Source: Paragonimus westermani
Taxonomy: Eukaryota > Platyhelminthes > Trematoda > Plagiorchiida > Troglotrematidae
Direction of reading: 5' to 3'
NCBI GenBank assembly: GCA_008508345.1
Contig: QNGE01001322.1
Span: 102,195-166,194, forward strand
Length of the DNA stretch: 64,000 nt
The position numbers were made by a program, and so were the translations under genes. Position 1 is the stretch's first letter. Each line of letters begins with the position of its first letter. Below are positions 33,946-46,402 of the stretch, piece by piece. The notes under the pieces are model-generated. The model was not told where the DNA came from. It saw only the letters and a list, made by a program, of their open reading frames with translations, and ran no database searches.

Positions 33946-36900
33946 TAAGTCATTGTGCGGGAACCGAACAACAATCAAATATTTACTTTCAACGTTTAAT
34001 CTCCTCATTTTGGAATTCTGGTTGTTTTCTCAACTGTCTTGCTGCGTTAGCGTCACCCTTGTTTTTAGTTTGTTCCTGAGAATTCATCTTAATGAATTGA
34101 CTGACTACATTTTGTTCCGTTCATTTGCTGGTCATTCGGTGTAGGCATGACATTCGAATCACTTAATCATCTGTTCATTAATGGCCTGCGTACATCCATT
34201 TCAGTTGATTGTCTACTTTGTTTCTAAGCTCAGTGGGAAGAGAAGAAATCCAACTATTCAGACATGTCACAAAAGCCTAAAGGACCGAGCCGCGATTATC
34301 GACAGGACGAAATGTTTTGCTGTGTGCATCCGTTCTCTTATCCAATCGGTTATCACTTCCTGTATGCAACTAAACACAGCGAACAAAATATTCATCGAGC
34401 GTGTAGCTTGTATAAAAATGTTGTTTTGTTTAAATAAACCAAGATACAACTCGCGAAAATTACAATTATTTCTCCGGACGGAGTGACGTGCACAATTCCT
34501 ATTGCAAAAACGCTCATAATCACCTGCGGGATTAGTCTAACAATCAGCAACATTCGTACGAATGTAGTTGTCTATCCCAATGATCAGACCTTACAAACTT
34601 GTGTATAATTTAAAACAAAGCCAGTCAAATTAACAAATACCCATCAAACGATAGTGTGTCATCATTAATGTCAAATAAGTTGAACGTTCCTAGAATTCCT
34701 GGTTACTGTAGTTATTCGGAACGCTTGCTTACAGTAAGGCAAACACGTTGAAAAGTATATTCTTACGGAATTAGGTTTTGAGGAAAATCACTGTTAAATG
34801 TAAAAAACAGATTTTGGTATCATTTATGTCACGTGCCCGATTACAATAGTATACGAATACTGAACATGCTCCAGGGGTAGTTTTATTTCATCACGTCGCA
34901 AAGTGCAAATCTTCAATGTCCAACTTTACAAAGTCAATGTGAATCTTCGTAATGAAGAGTTATTTGACGATTAGTTACTTGCCAAAATGTTCATGGGGAA
35001 ATCCATACAATGTTTTTGTGTGTGTTTACTTACCTTCTCCAAACGTGCACAAACATAACGGACAAGGTCATCTTATTAGCGTACGACGCACAATGTTGAA
35101 CATGAACAGATTAAAAAAACGGTTTATTCACAATAATCACATATGTTCTCTACGCTAAGATGATCGTAAACTGGAAGCGAAGATTGTATAAGGGTGTATG
35201 CAGTGTGCAGTATGTGCCAGCAAAGGAACTGACTCTAAACGATTGATAGTGGATGACGTGACACTTCAGCCGTGCAACGTGATTACGTTCTATATGTATA
35301 TGTTATCACATGCTCTGCAACGGATGTCTGACAACTCAGATTGTTCGGCTGAGTGCACGTGTGTGATTTGTGAGCATTCAGGACGTGCTCACTCAACACT
35401 TGTGCAAACTGTTATTCAAGCTAGCCTTGCTTGGTGCGAAATAAACCTCATTGTTCACACTTTAGAATAACTGGAAAGGTTTAAGCGATTTTATGTGTAA
35501 CGAAAGTGAGAAAGTATTTCCCATTAACAACACCTGGCAATCCACACATTAGAGTTGTCTCAAGATTTCGTTGCTGTTGATTTTGTTCTATCGGAGCAAG
35601 AATACTTGACGATTTTCAAAACTTTCACTGTCATTATTTCTAACGCCCCCAGTTAGTTAAGCATAAACTGCTTGTAGTTTATTTTCTTCAGCCTTGACGT
35701 GCAATAATCACGTATCACTCAACACTCCCGTCGTTGTTGTGGACAGTTTTGTCGACCGTCTGTTAACTGCTGCTAAGGGGAATTTTTGACGTCAGTAGGT
35801 ATGATATGCGGGGATTTCAGACGACTTCCTACTTTCCTGCACTTTCGGACCTACTTCTAATTTTAGCCTTACTTGACAATAGGCGGAAATTCTGGTTCAG
35901 TAACTCTAACCTATCGTACAGCCGTTTCCAGTGACCTGCAGCAAGTTTCACAAGAGCCTCATCCTTCGGAATGGAAACCGTGGAACTAGAAGTCATCAGT
36001 TTCGTTCCTAAAATTATACTAAGGTATGGTCCACCGAAGTGAACTTAGAGTTGGTAAAAATAGACGTTTCCTCTGTGAAGACTAGGTAATCAGCAGTTTC
36101 TGTTCCCATTTACTTTATCCTTGAGAGAATATCTGCATTCCTGTCGAGGAATTTTATCCAGATTACCTCCACTCACATTTTAGAACAATACAAAATGCTT
36201 TCAATGCGACAGATTTGTCACCAGTAGGTCGTAAGTGTACAACAGGTAGGTGTGAAACAAATTGCATACACTCGAGGAACATTCACAATTAACTTCCTCA
36301 TAAGATGTGCCTCGACGTCTGACAAATTACAAAGAAATTATTTGGACTGGAGTATTTTCCTAGGAAGCCTATTGTACTCAGTGATAGGAGTTCTGATCGT
36401 ATTTCTAACAAACCAAGTGGTAATCTTTTTCATTTCCCGCAAAGACCGCTCTATCTGTAATTGTAGTTACCCCCTTGAAAATTTAACCGTCTAATAAACA
36501 CCTATTCAGTTAAAATCATGAAAGCTAAGCATATCCAACCTCTTACTATCAGCAGTTCTTGAGAAATGTGTAATTTTTAGGCCAACTTCTGACAGAGTTT
36601 TTAATCCAACGCACCTGCTGAAAGGTGACACGCAACGTATAACTCTCTATAAGAAGGAAGAATTAAATTCTACCCAAAGTTTTGTACGTGTATGATGTTA
36701 ATAGGTCTCGAAAAACCGATTCCCGTTTTAGTTACACATCATATATTAGAGGAAACTTACCTAATGTTACTGCAGCCCGAACTTTTCGCTTGCCTAAATG
36801 ATTCATTTCTATGATCACTCGGATTAAATTCTAGTGTTGTTCGTGTATGCTATTTAGGCAACACCAATGCATCTAGCGGTAGCGCAGCCCCACGTTAGGA

Positions 36901-37055
36901 TTGAAATCATTCTGACATTCCAAATCTTAGTATCAACATCTTACGAGACCATTTCATAAATCGCAGTCAGAAGTACAATTTCAGTGTACAACAGTGGCGC
37001 TGGTGGATTCCAGTGTGAAATGATTGAGATATTCTGCTAAAGTAGTCACTCTGTC
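33946..37055. other. Unassigned, no gene recognised
   Basis: Open frames of up to about 100 codons occur (34,181-34,486; 35,198-35,470, Cys-rich; 36,252-36,494, with a hydrophobic stretch). None is supported by a known domain or by convincing splice sites. Confidence 0.45.
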
Positions 37056-37245
37056 GGATCATTTCGTGGATTCCACGAGTCACAGTAGGTTGTGTGGTTA
37101 ACTGAATCCAAGTGTGAAGTTTCTGAAATTCTGGTGTGATTTCGTTTCCCAACTGGTCGAGCACTTGCTGCCTTTGAGTATGCTGTTTTTGTCGCTGGTT
37201 CTAATGTGGCTGATGTTCCGAATGTTTGCAACTGGGTCTCTTCTC
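37056..37245 (+). repeat. SINE-B (tRNA-derived) copy
   Basis: The order matches the other copies. The head has ATTTCGTGGATTCCACGAG and GTTAACTGAATCCAAGTGTGA. The A-box-like part is AACTGGTCGAGCAC (about 37,150-37,164), and GTCGCTGGTTCTAATG is a decayed B box. The tail has GCAACTGGGTCTCTTCTC. Confidence 0.7.
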
Positions 37246-38599
37246 AATCACAGTTATTCTACCTAGTTAGATGGTAAGGTAACATCACCAACAACCGGTG
37301 CCTATGCTGGTCTCCAATGTGTTTCTTATGCTTCTTCTTCCCATCTTATATGAAATTCACTGCAGTTCAAGAAAACCCTATTTTAATCAGATATGTTGAT
37401 TGTGTGGTGACAGGTGTCAAGTAAATCCCACTGATTTTGAAAGCCCAGCCTCATAGTTTGCCCCAAATCACACATGTTTGAGGGACCCACAGTCTAACTA
37501 GATGTGTAGAGGTTTATTCATGGCGAAAATAGTTAGCCTAAGTTACTTTTAATTGATGGTTCATCCCCTTAATTAAATAATAAACGTCCAGCTGGATTTC
37601 TATCTTGTCGATTACCTTGGAGTTTCATTCAGCAAAAATATTACATGGCCACTTTTTGCAAATTCGTAAATTGTTCATTTTTTACCTTCGATGTTTCAGG
37701 TTACTTTTCTTCTCATGCCACCTAGGTAAGTAAGTAAACAGATGAGTAAACAAGTAATTTATCAATGCATATCTACTCGCCCACTGACCACCATGCCAAA
37801 GTCGTTCATTGACTGAACAGTCAGTACAAGTGCGCATGTTTGATGTCTATAATGCAACCTACAAAAAGTGACCGCTTAGTCTAGGTTTGTTACACTTCAC
37901 AAAATATACGGTTTCTTTGCACCCACGATGGCTTTTCAGCGAGCGCTACATCGAGCTATGGTAGTTGTTAATATCTACAGAAAACGGTCCTAAGAGTTTA
38001 TCGATTTCTGTGTGTACCATTGTATCTCTTTTTGCTGTACAATGTAATTTGCTGTTTTTTTTCATGTTAACAGTAACAGGGAACTAGGTGCTACACTATT
38101 TTCTTCACAGATAAATATTAGGCCAGTTCGTTTGATGAAAAATGTTAATTCACTAGTGTTTTATGGGTTTATAAAAACAAAAAACCAGATAATCAGTTTA
38201 GTTTGACATGGTACGAGATTGGTCAGAGTTTCAAACATGAGCATGAACTTTTGAGCCTACGACTAACGATTACTACTAGTATCTTGAATACAAATAGACT
38301 ATGAGTATACACTATATGTTCAGAGAGATCACCATCGCTTATTAAGCAAACGCTCGCACGTCACCAAATGAGGTGAAGTGGTGGTGTGCGATTTCAATTC
38401 GCTCTACATTTGTCCGTGACCGAACGATCCAGTTAACATTTGGGCCCTGATAGAAAAACAACTGAAACACTTACTATCTGAGCGAAGCCTAACAAAGCAG
38501 GTGATCGATTTCGATGGCCCTGTTCACTGGCCAACACAATTTTCACGCACATGTTGAGGAAGGAGAAGATCTGAATACGGAATTGCTGAGGTGGAACAG
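37246..38599. other. Unassigned, no gene recognised
   Basis: The stretch is AT-rich with short frames only. GTAAGTAAGTAAACAGATGA near 37,726 is a short imperfect tetranucleotide repeat. The last 200 nt may be decayed 5' PLE-B. Confidence 0.45.
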
Positions 38600-40060
38600 A
38601 AAACAGCCGGGTGCTATTAACTTCAAGTGTTAGTTAAAAGCAGTTACGTCTGCCAAAAATTTCAACACCGAGCATTTAGATACGGTAGCCCATGAAAAAC
38701 AAAGTCGCATTTTAAAACCTGTAGGTACAAAGACGCCACAGCCGTACGGTACACCTAAAACCCATGAACCAAGTATTCTCTTGCGGTTCATTTAAACAAT
38801 GAGCGACTCATTCATTCATGGACTAACAAAATGGCTGTTTTCCATTCTGAGGCCCTCAACAACACAAATTAGTTGCGCATTCGTTGAAGAGCACTTTTGA
38901 ATTGATACCATTTATTGAAAATCTGAATACCGTCACCGGTACGATATATCCTATCGATGTCAATCCTAAGTGTACAAACAGACCACTACGCGAAACCATA
39001 AATTTTAGGCTTGATTACATTTTATCAAATCCATTCACCTCGCAGGCCCTGGTCAGTCTGGAAGGTTTACATTCACTCCGTATGAAAAAATGGAAGATAT
39101 TATTTTATGGGTGTAGACATTCCACAAATAGATGACTTAGCTACGAGAAGCTGACTCGGCCCTGTTTTAGCCGTGGTGTTGATGGCCAAAGTTGAATAGA
39201 CGTAATTTCCAGTCATGGACGAACTGAAGCTGTACAAACCGTATGCCGACGATATCTTATTGATTGGGAAAAACAAGGAACAAATAGGAGGGACAATTTA
39301 AGCTTCCAACTCACCCCATCCAAGCATCTGAGTAACTGCCTAGTAACAAATTGGGAACAGTCTACTCTTCTTGGATATCCTAGTTAGACGGCGTTCAGAC
39401 TGATCTATTGAACGTCCAGTTCGCCGTAAGCCAACATGGACGAGAGAGTACATGAATTTCATGAGTTTTGCTGCTGTGAGTTGCGCCTCCTTCTAGCAAT
39501 CTCCCTGAACTTTTCATCCGGAAATGAGGTAAACATGCCACTGTGGGAGATGCGCCCATGGAAGTACCTGGTTAACCTGTCCAAACCAGACATTGTTTTA
39601 AAGATTACAGTTTGATGCACACCTTAAGGAAGATGAAATGTGTCGTTTACATTACGACAGTGCTTGTCCTGCTCTTACAAACAATCACGTTACCTCTACC
39701 CTTGATTGAAAAGCAAAGCGCTAAGTTTTCTACCGGCTTTTTATCCATCAGCATCACTGCAGTTGTAGAAACATTTACAGTGGCAGAATAGAAAGAGGGC
39801 TTGAAACCAGGGCCAAGAAGCATATCGCAAATTGGCTGAGAGTTGCACTAGCCTCCTCACTAATGAGTGACACGCAGCCACAAAGAAGGATCGGTCTCTT
39901 CCATTGCACGTCACCTGCCAACCACAGATCATAGTGTCAACATCACATCATTGTCGAAGGTTTTGGTGAACGTGCACAACTCACTAATTCTTAAGCACAC
40001 CGAAGCTTTGTCGTTCCGTCATCCACACCCGGTTCTATGTACGCGAAACTGACTGTTAAT
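38600..40060 (+). pseudogene. Penelope-like element B: RT and GIY-YIG endonuclease, decayed
   Basis: Plus strand, frames shifting. The RT has ILKPVGTKTPQPYGTPKTHE (38,709-38,768), IYPIDVNPKCTNRPLRETIN (about 38,946-39,005), then a damaged substrate-binding block with LGPVLA. The catalytic motif is YADDILLIGKNKEQ (about 39,240), with both Asp present. RRKPTWTREYMNF follows (about 39,425). The endonuclease has NIYSGRIERGLETRAKKHIA (about 39,770-39,830), where YSG replaces YIG/YVG. SIARHLPTTDHSVNITSLSK and LKHTEALSFRHPHPVLC (39,891-40,043) follow, retaining the Glu. Many stops make it a relic. It is from a different PLE subfamily than PLE-A and PLE-C, judging by the endonuclease tail. Confidence 0.82.
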
Positions 40061-40399
40061 CTATGATTGCTCTGGATCTAGCTGTAAGTACCACTCATGA
40101 TCCGGATTTGTGATTTTTAACAGTTTTGATTAGATCATGTTGTCCTGTTTTCATGCTAGTCTTGCGTTTAGGATTGACAATAGTGTGTGAAATGAATTCT
40201 CGTCACAATGTGTGCCTCCTGACTAGTATATACAAATACATTTTAATCACTTTCCTACTTTCTCAATTAATTTCCAATAATAACCAAACGAATGACCTTA
40301 ATTGAACTTGGTTGGATACATATGTCAATACGTATGAATACAGGTATCAGTCACCAACGCGAAACAATAAAATGTATAGGGTGTGCGGATAGCACTTGT

Positions 40400-41600
40400 G
40401 ATTCCAGAAGATCATTTCATAAACAGGTTGATGGTATAGAAATGGGCAGTCCATCGGTCCAACAGTTGTAGATATATTTTTAGGAATGTTCGAGTTACAA
40501 CTATCTGTTGGCATGGATGGTGCCATCCTCCAAAAACGACATACAGGTGATATTCTGATTTTCATCACTCATATCCATTTGGTTCAATTTTAAAACTTCC
40601 TAATCCCTTTTACACCAATCCCTCTGTTTCTCATAATGAAGAAACAAACGAAAGATTGTTCTTTTCTAGACAGTTCCTTCACTTGACGGTGACAGCGTCC
40701 AGTACAACACTGAGGGCACCGCAAGGCCACTTGAAGCAGTTAGTACCTGCATTTTTCTTCTTCCGCGCTATTTACTCACAAACACGGTCCGGTTCAAGCC
40801 TTGTTTCACAGAGCCTTCACCGATGATTGCTAACCAGAGGCGGTGGAAAGATTGAAGATGGTGCTGCTGACAAACAAATTTCCCCGGAAAATTATCGGTA
40901 TTTGTAGCCAGAGAAAGCTGATCACGACTACCGTCAGTACGGTCCCTAAGAAGCCAGCCTTTCTGAACCTACCTTTCAAAAGCGAACATATCACAACTGA
41001 AGTAAGTCGAAAATTACAGTCTGATCTAGCTCGTACATAGCCTACGGCTGAGTTGCGGTTGTTACTCACAAATAGGAGTGTCACTCAGCGAGTTCATAAT
41101 CGTGACCTATCGAAAGGTTTTGTCTCACACACAATCTATCAGGTCATTTGCAATCGCAGTGAGGTCTGTATCGTCAGAATAGATCAGTGCAAACAACGAA
41201 GAATGGCCCAATCTATGCCTAAGTGGTTGGTGTATGCCATGATGCAACAGGCAATGGCAACAGAACGGCTGAGCCGATATCCGACCTCATTCATTGTAAA
41301 GCATATCATAGAAATAGGTCACGTTGTTGATCCCACCAACTCATCACAAGTAGTATTGCGTAATTGGACTCCGAAATCGTTTGCATTCCCTGGGGCGATG
41401 TTAATCCATAATCGGCGTCCGGCCCTGTTCATAAACAGTTGACTCACGCAGTTTTTCTACACTGGAATTGACGACAGTCCTTGTTTTATGCAAACCCAAT
41501 CGTTGACTGTTTCTGTCGCTGTTGCTATCCGTATGCCCTTCATATTCCAATACTTTACTTTCATGATTGAAGAGGACATACGAAAGGTTATCGCCTCACG
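40400..41600 (+). pseudogene. Penelope-like element C: late RT and endonuclease
   Basis: This copy lies on the same strand as PLE-B, about 340 nt downstream. The RT begins at the QVDGIEMGSPS block (about 40,415) and passes a damaged catalytic motif, TGDILIF, at about 40,547. From 40,843 to 41,442 a single frame of about 200 codons is broken only by a TAG at 41,038. It reads LTNKFPRKII, VPKKPAFLNLPFK, AELRLLLTNRSVTQ, VSHTIYQVIC, MPKWLVYAM, SFIVKHIIEIGHVVDPTNSS and then GAMLIHNRRPAL. The expected catalytic Glu (EAMLI in PLE-A) is Gly here, and the YVG motif reads CIV, so the nuclease is dead. Sequence near 41,560-41,595 resembles the PLE-A 3' UTR. Confidence 0.82.
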
Positions 41601-44600
41601 ATGTCTTTTGTCGTTATTGGTTAAAATGAATAATGTACACTGAAGTCATCACAGTTATCAGAAATTATGAATAAAATTGCTTAAGGAATTCAGACATAAC
41701 GGCTGCCATATCCTAACAGACAAAAGCTGCGCGGACTTTAGAATCGTACCCGGCGGGTATTTTGTGTGAATCTGTCAACCTATTAGCTTATAATTGTGTA
41801 CCACAGAATGAGTGGGTTCTCACAAAGATAACAGTCTTCGATGCAGTGCTTTGCCGAAATCATTTGAAGACAATCAGTTTGTATTTAACGTGATTGATAA
41901 CCATCAGGAGATGTGCGCCCCACATATCTGTGACAGATTAAAAGTCATACTGTTTCAGAAAATTACTTCCCAGCGCTTGCGCCTAGGCACTTACATTAGT
42001 GCGGACGTGGTTTCAGCACCTAGTTGAGGGTTATGTCACCTCACCTAGCTCTATTCCAGCAAAATGATGTTACCTAGTTTCAAGACTAATCTTAGATTCT
42101 CCCTAAAGGTGATGTGCGAGAATGTGGCACAACATTACCTCCCTTCACGCTCAGTCGTCTTACAAGCCGTGCACAATGCAGACGCAACGTAACAAAACGT
42201 GTCCACGTACGACGGAAAAATGCCTGGTCATCAAAACTGCACTGAACACTTGAACACAATAAGAGATTTTCTAACAAGAAAGCCGATGTTTCTTCTCACG
42301 GCTGACAACGGAAATTCCTACCTAAACAAGTAAATCTTTAATGTGTGAACAAAGTGATTAGTAGAACTTATCTTGTACAAGGACATTCTGCCCGCTTCTC
42401 ATTAGTTATTACAGCAAGAATGGCACAAACCATTTATATTAGTTGGACATGGCATAATCCGTACCCTTTTTACCCTTTTCTGCGTTTAATTAGGTTTTAA
42501 GCACAAGTTAATCCAAAAGTTCAGGATGACCCTCACCTTTCCAACTTTCAGCGTCCAAATCACTGTGACCACCAACTTTCACTTATTGACCTTTGATCAG
42601 TATTTTTTTGGATTTATAGATTAATACCAACAATTTTAGCAATAACCTCATCATGCCCTTGCTTCTAGAAGGTCATTGCTTTGCGAGTGAAAAACGTATT
42701 GTCCTCCTCTCGTTGTCGTGTCTACCCAATATAGATAGCTTGTACCATGTTCGACGTAGAAACTGATGAACAACGAACGAAACTTCTTTATACAAGACAT
42801 CTTAGGCTCCATTACTCGCGTCTTTCAAATTCCTTCAGGAGGACTTGTTGTTCGAAGCCTTGATAACAGACAAAACCATTTAATTGCAAAACGGTGTACT
42901 CTTCGGTCCAGAAGTTCAGATTTTGTGACACACGCCCCATCTCTTTGAAATAGGGCATTTCAAATTCCTTTGTTGAAAGTTCGTATACCAGTTTACAATC
43001 CAGCAACAATCATTGGTATGTGACTTTCAGTGATAATATATGAGTTGGTGAGTGTCAAAACCGCAAAATTCTCAATATACTACTAGGATTTCTAATTATA
43101 GGCAACCACACTTTTTACGAGAAATTTGATTAATCACATAACTTGGTGGCACACACGACCTACTAGTTACGGTAATTGTTTCATTGTTGTACTCATAGGT
43201 CTACTCTAATTAAAATTAACCCGCATCTTGCTTTGAACCGACAAACAGAAGTTGAACTTTTGGAGCGCTGAGCAATATTTGCTTTTGGTCCACATATCGC
43301 CAGTTACTTTCTGGCGCTCATCGATCAGGCAGGAACTCTGATAACCCCGCGCGAAACCAAGGATGTCCTCTATGCACATTCTTATGTTTGTATGCTACTG
43401 GAAGCCCATGACAAGCTTACTGATGTTCTCTTGAGTCAGGCAACTCACAGTAGACAGTGGACCTCTGTTGTTTCACTAATTCGATTAACCTCGAACAGGT
43501 TTCTTATTGAAGAAGGTGGAGCAAATCAAAAGGCACGTGCATGCTTTTGCGCAGAAAACTGAAATCGACCAGTCAATCACGACAATATTCAGGTACCATG
43601 TCAAGTTCGCCTGTGACAGATTGAGAACTAAAGCAATGTAATTATACCTATGTTGGATTTAAATAAACCAATTGCTAAAAAACACAGCTCTGGTAAGTAA
43701 CAATGAGCAGGTCACTCAAACCGTAAAGTACTTGCCGTTCAAAGCGACTGCTGATGTGACTAATGTTGGTTCTCTTCACAACAGTGCATCTTTCCTTGAC
43801 TAACCCAGGATCGGTTTAAAATCAACAGTCCCTCGTCCTTTTGACTTTTTCGACGCATACGCAAAAAGTTCTCAACAACTTTCATTCAGTAATTTATGCT
43901 TCAACGTTAGTTTGGTTGACAATTTTCAAATAACGTTCAAAGCGCCCGAATAATTACAGCATTTGTTTGTTTGACATTGACTGGGTGAGAGTCCTTTGTT
44001 GAAGCTAATTAAGTCTTACTCTCGAAGCATCTCATCATGGTGAATACAGTCGCATAGTTGTGTGTTATGTTGCTTTATAATTACAATAATATTTAACATC
44101 GTCTTCAATAATGGTACTTGAACAAAAATCCCAAGATATAAATAGACAGGGCAGTAGTGAAATGTCCTATGAACCCGCTGCACTCTGATATCTTTACAAT
44201 GAAGACAAGACCCACACTCAACATTTTCTGTCCTAATCTTTCGCTGCAGCATCTTTGAAGATATACCTAATGTCTCATTCGCAAACAAGAAAATTAAGAG
44301 CTTCTTTCAAAGTGCAATGAAACCAAAACTTCTTCAATGTGTGACTTGAAAGTGAACGTAAATGCATTCCTCAAAATTTCGTATATACTTCTCAAGAAAC
44401 ACAAAAACTACCTGTATAAATATATGCCTACTGGAAGTCAGTTTAGTCACGTTATCATGCGATTGTTTACAGGTTCGCATTACGACGCAGGGAGTGAAGT
44501 TGATTCGCTGTCTAACGAACATAGTAAGTTCAATGAACACTATCCAGACTTTTGATAACAAACTAATTGTTTCGAGGAAGCAGATACCCGGGTTCTTTTT

Positions 44601-46401
44601 CACCAAAACACATCTACCAGGCCACCTGCTCAACCCCACTTTTGAGAACAAAACGCCACTCCTACGGCTTCTAATGCGAGGCAACCTGACAACTGTCTTG
44701 TCTAACAAAGAACTTAGTTTAGAAGCAAAAAATATACGGTGACAACCAATCGACACTTTTTATCACATTTTAACCAATGGACAGCGGTAGAGATAAAATA
44801 TACAACCAGTCATTTGTTTTAACAGAAAAGACAACAGCATCATAATCGAGTCCAGCGATGCATGCTAGCACCACTGAAATGATGGACAGCCATCCAAGTC
44901 TAATCGGACAATTCCATTTTTATGTATGCAGCGACTTGTGAGCAAGTGTCGGGTGGTAGTTCAGTCTTTTATTGACAATGGGATCGCAGGACGACATGTA
45001 GATTACTCACCGTGTCTTGTAAATTAACCAGCTTTCGCATGAGTATCAGAAATGCATGAATCAAAAGGTGTAAGAGCTTTGAATAACAAAATCTATCAAC
45101 GGACCACAGGTTAACAGTCGAACTACTAGCCTCCAATCAACGAGATGTCAGCCGATGTAGCTCCCAACAGGGCAGAAGGGTGAATCGTTCCACGTCGGTC
45201 AGTTCATTGTCGGCGGTAGGTTTCAGTACAGATCGCTTGGGGTAGTTTCAGAGCTGAGTGAATGCATTCAACTAGGCATTCTGATTTCAGCAACGCAATA
45301 GGACGCCCACATGTTTCAACGATGTCTGAATCGTACTTTCTCGTTTAATTGTTGATGTCACTGCAACCTAACCCATTCTAACTTCACAGATTTCATATAT
45401 GGCAATCGCGTCTGATTCGCTCTCTATCTGGAATGCCCTGTGGTTCAGTATTTGACTTGTTCCCATTAAACACGGATGTTCACGTCTTCTCCATCTCGGG
45501 TTGGGAATCAAATCGTATCATCGACTGCACAATTGTAACAAGGAAGACCTAACAGATGTACAGAATTTTCCGTCTGTTGTTTGATAGTAAAAGGTTGCCG
45601 ATTTCCACATATCAGCTTTAAAGTACCAAGAATTGCTAGATTGCACTTGTTTGAATTGTTGCCGCAAATTAAGTGTGTTACCGTGCTGTTTAACTAATAA
45701 AATTTCATGAACAATGAACCGCGACCCATTTTGGGTGAAATTAGACACAGGGGAACATTTTATTTATTTGAAAATTTACAACTTAATTCAGCACAAAACT
45801 ATTTTTCTCAACTCAAATATTCTTTGGCTTCATGCATTAACCTGGTTGGGTCAACCACGAATGGCAATTCTGCCGAGTATGAGGTCAACCTGGAGAAAAT
45901 TTGAATTTCACTGCAAGCCTTCAGTCTGCGTACTAAACGTAATAGCTTTTCATGTAATTATCAAATTTAATAGTTTGTTTCAACATTAACCTATTCAAGG
46001 TCAATGAAAACTCTTTAATCATAGATAAAGTTGAAATGAATTGTATCAGGATACTTCGGCTTACGAATTTTTGGTCCATTACCGAAAATCGATTAAAATA
46101 AAATTTACTGAACACGGTGTGTTCACGTTAATAAATAAACACTACATCACTGCCCAATATACAATTAATTTTTTCGTTGTCATCTGTGAACATTTATTAG
46201 GATGTGACTTGTATGTCTAAGTAATTACACCTTGATTTCAGTCCGATGATAATACTGAAGGGAAGTCTTTGATTGTTAATTTTTACTAGTTCAGCATCAT
46301 TTACAGTCCTTCACAGTTTGGTTCAAATCTTTTTTCCAATTCTGCTTCTACTGAATTACAGGTTGTAAGATATCCGCACCAAATGTAGTACGAATGAAGT
46401 T
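41601..46401. other. Unassigned, no gene recognised
   Basis: 44,334-44,756 is open on both strands (140 codons minus, 126 plus) without domain resemblance. 45,707-45,989 is open in two plus-strand frames. 43,260-43,560 is less AT-rich than its surroundings, with no identifiable product. Confidence 0.45.
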
Positions 46402-46402
46402 N
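46402..46402. other. Single ambiguous base (N)
   Basis: One isolated N occurs in otherwise resolved AT-rich sequence. Confidence 0.99.

Noticed and set aside
45820..45905. LHALTWLGQPRM, resembling the RTE C-terminal LRWLGHVLRMP
   Set aside because: A single short match with no RT upstream and no following RTE tail; too weak to annotate.
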